From Lachnospiraceae bacterium (GTDB taxonomy: Bacteria > Bacillota > Clostridia > Lachnospirales > Lachnospiraceae): DNA of 7,084 nucleotides. The notes below the pieces were generated by a model. That model did not search any database, had not been told where the DNA came from, and saw only the letters and a program-made list of their open reading frames with translations. Below are positions 6,909-7,084 of the stretch, in pieces. Location: positions 1-7,084 of the forward strand of contig JAFUUM010000139.1 of the NCBI GenBank assembly GCA_017477805.1, given 5' to 3'. The position numbers and the translations under genes are program-made. Positions within the stretch are counted from its first letter, which is position 1. Each line of letters opens with the position of its first letter.

Positions 6909-6943
6909 AAAAGGAGGGCATCCACAAAGATGTCCTCCTTTTT
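6909..6943 (+). terminator. Rho-independent terminator, probably bidirectional
   Basis: A 14-base stem (6909-6922 with 6929-6942, a single G-T wobble) closes a 6-base loop, CACAAA, and runs into a T tract at 6939-6943. It lies 30 bases after the lipoprotein stop. On the other strand the hairpin is followed by TTTTGGTTT, so it may also end the transcript of the permease gene arriving from the right. Confidence 0.88.
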
Positions 6944-6981
6944 CCGAGTTATCCACATTTTGAGAGCCGGTTGCCCACAGA

Positions 6982-7084
6982 TCACTCTGCGCTCTTTAAC
7001 GACTCCACCATATCCACCTTTTTCAGGCGGTAGAACATGGCACCGTTGACGATGACGGCAAAGACAAAGGTCAAAACAACGCTC
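6982..7084 (-). CDS. FtsX/MacB-like ABC transporter permease, C-terminal end (partial)
   Basis: Only the last 34 codons are in the window; the gene enters from the right edge and stops at TGA (6982-6984). The visible peptide has a hydrophobic end of a membrane helix (VVLTFVFAVIVNGAMFY) followed by RLKKVDMVESLKSAE. A short basic segment and the (I/V)DMVESLKS motif at the very C-terminus are characteristic of FtsX-like permeases of MacB-type ABC systems in Firmicutes. Such permeases act with a separate ATPase, in export or in sensing of envelope-active compounds. The gene is convergent with the lipoprotein and shares its terminator region. The identification rests on a short peptide. Confidence 0.65.
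   Translation of the reverse strand, partial: SVVLTFVFAVIVNGAMFYRLKKVDMVESLKSAE

Noticed and set aside
6618..6956. Minus-strand proline-rich frame of 112 codons
   Set aside because: It is the complement of the Gly-rich tail codons, repeats only because the tail repeats, and it runs through the terminator.

Overview
The window looks like a chromosomal stretch from an anaerobic Gram-positive bacterium of the class Clostridia, most likely a Lachnospiraceae-type gut organism. This is inferred from the gene families present (an OFA-type MFS transporter, an aldo-keto reductase with a ferredoxin-like tail, an AraC regulator of a type common in gut Firmicutes, a beta-helix lipoprotein), from AGGAGG-like ribosome binding sites, and from roughly balanced base composition. 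No rRNA, tRNA, IS element, phage gene or CRISPR array is visible.

Layout, left to right: (1) positions 1-268, minus strand, the first 89 residues of an ABC exporter that runs off the left edge, with a good sigma-A-like promoter at 318-346. (2) A divergent, complete AraC-family regulator (428-1279, plus) whose best promoter places the transcript start almost on its ATG. (3) A minus-strand block transcribed from about 5173 leftwards: a TPR-coiled coil-GGDEF protein (3501-5144), an OFA-like MFS transporter (2251-3456), and an aldo-keto reductase/4Fe-4S gene (1282-2250) that has lost its 5' end. The remaining AKR frame starts right after the MFS stop codon, in the same frame, so catalytic Asp and Tyr are missing. 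It ends 2 bp from the convergent AraC stop. (4) Divergent from the GGDEF gene, a plus-strand lipoprotein (5296-6879) with a parallel beta-helix made of about six visible rungs and a Gly/Pro-rich tail with a duplicated 23-residue unit. An 11-bp-periodic direct repeat upstream looks like an OmpR/PhoB-type response-regulator site. (5) A strong hairpin terminator (6909-6943), then the last 34 codons of an FtsX/MacB-like ABC permease on the minus strand (6982-7084).

How the genes may work together is only partly readable. The AraC regulator is well placed to control the divergent exporter. The GGDEF protein, the transporter and the AKR remnant are collinear and closely spaced, so may share a transcript. 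The lipoprotein has its own control region and sits tail-to-tail with a permease of a class often controlled by two-component systems in Firmicutes. The points most worth a second look are the MFS/AKR deletion junction, the surface lipoprotein with its direct-repeat operator, and the possible leaderless AraC mRNA.
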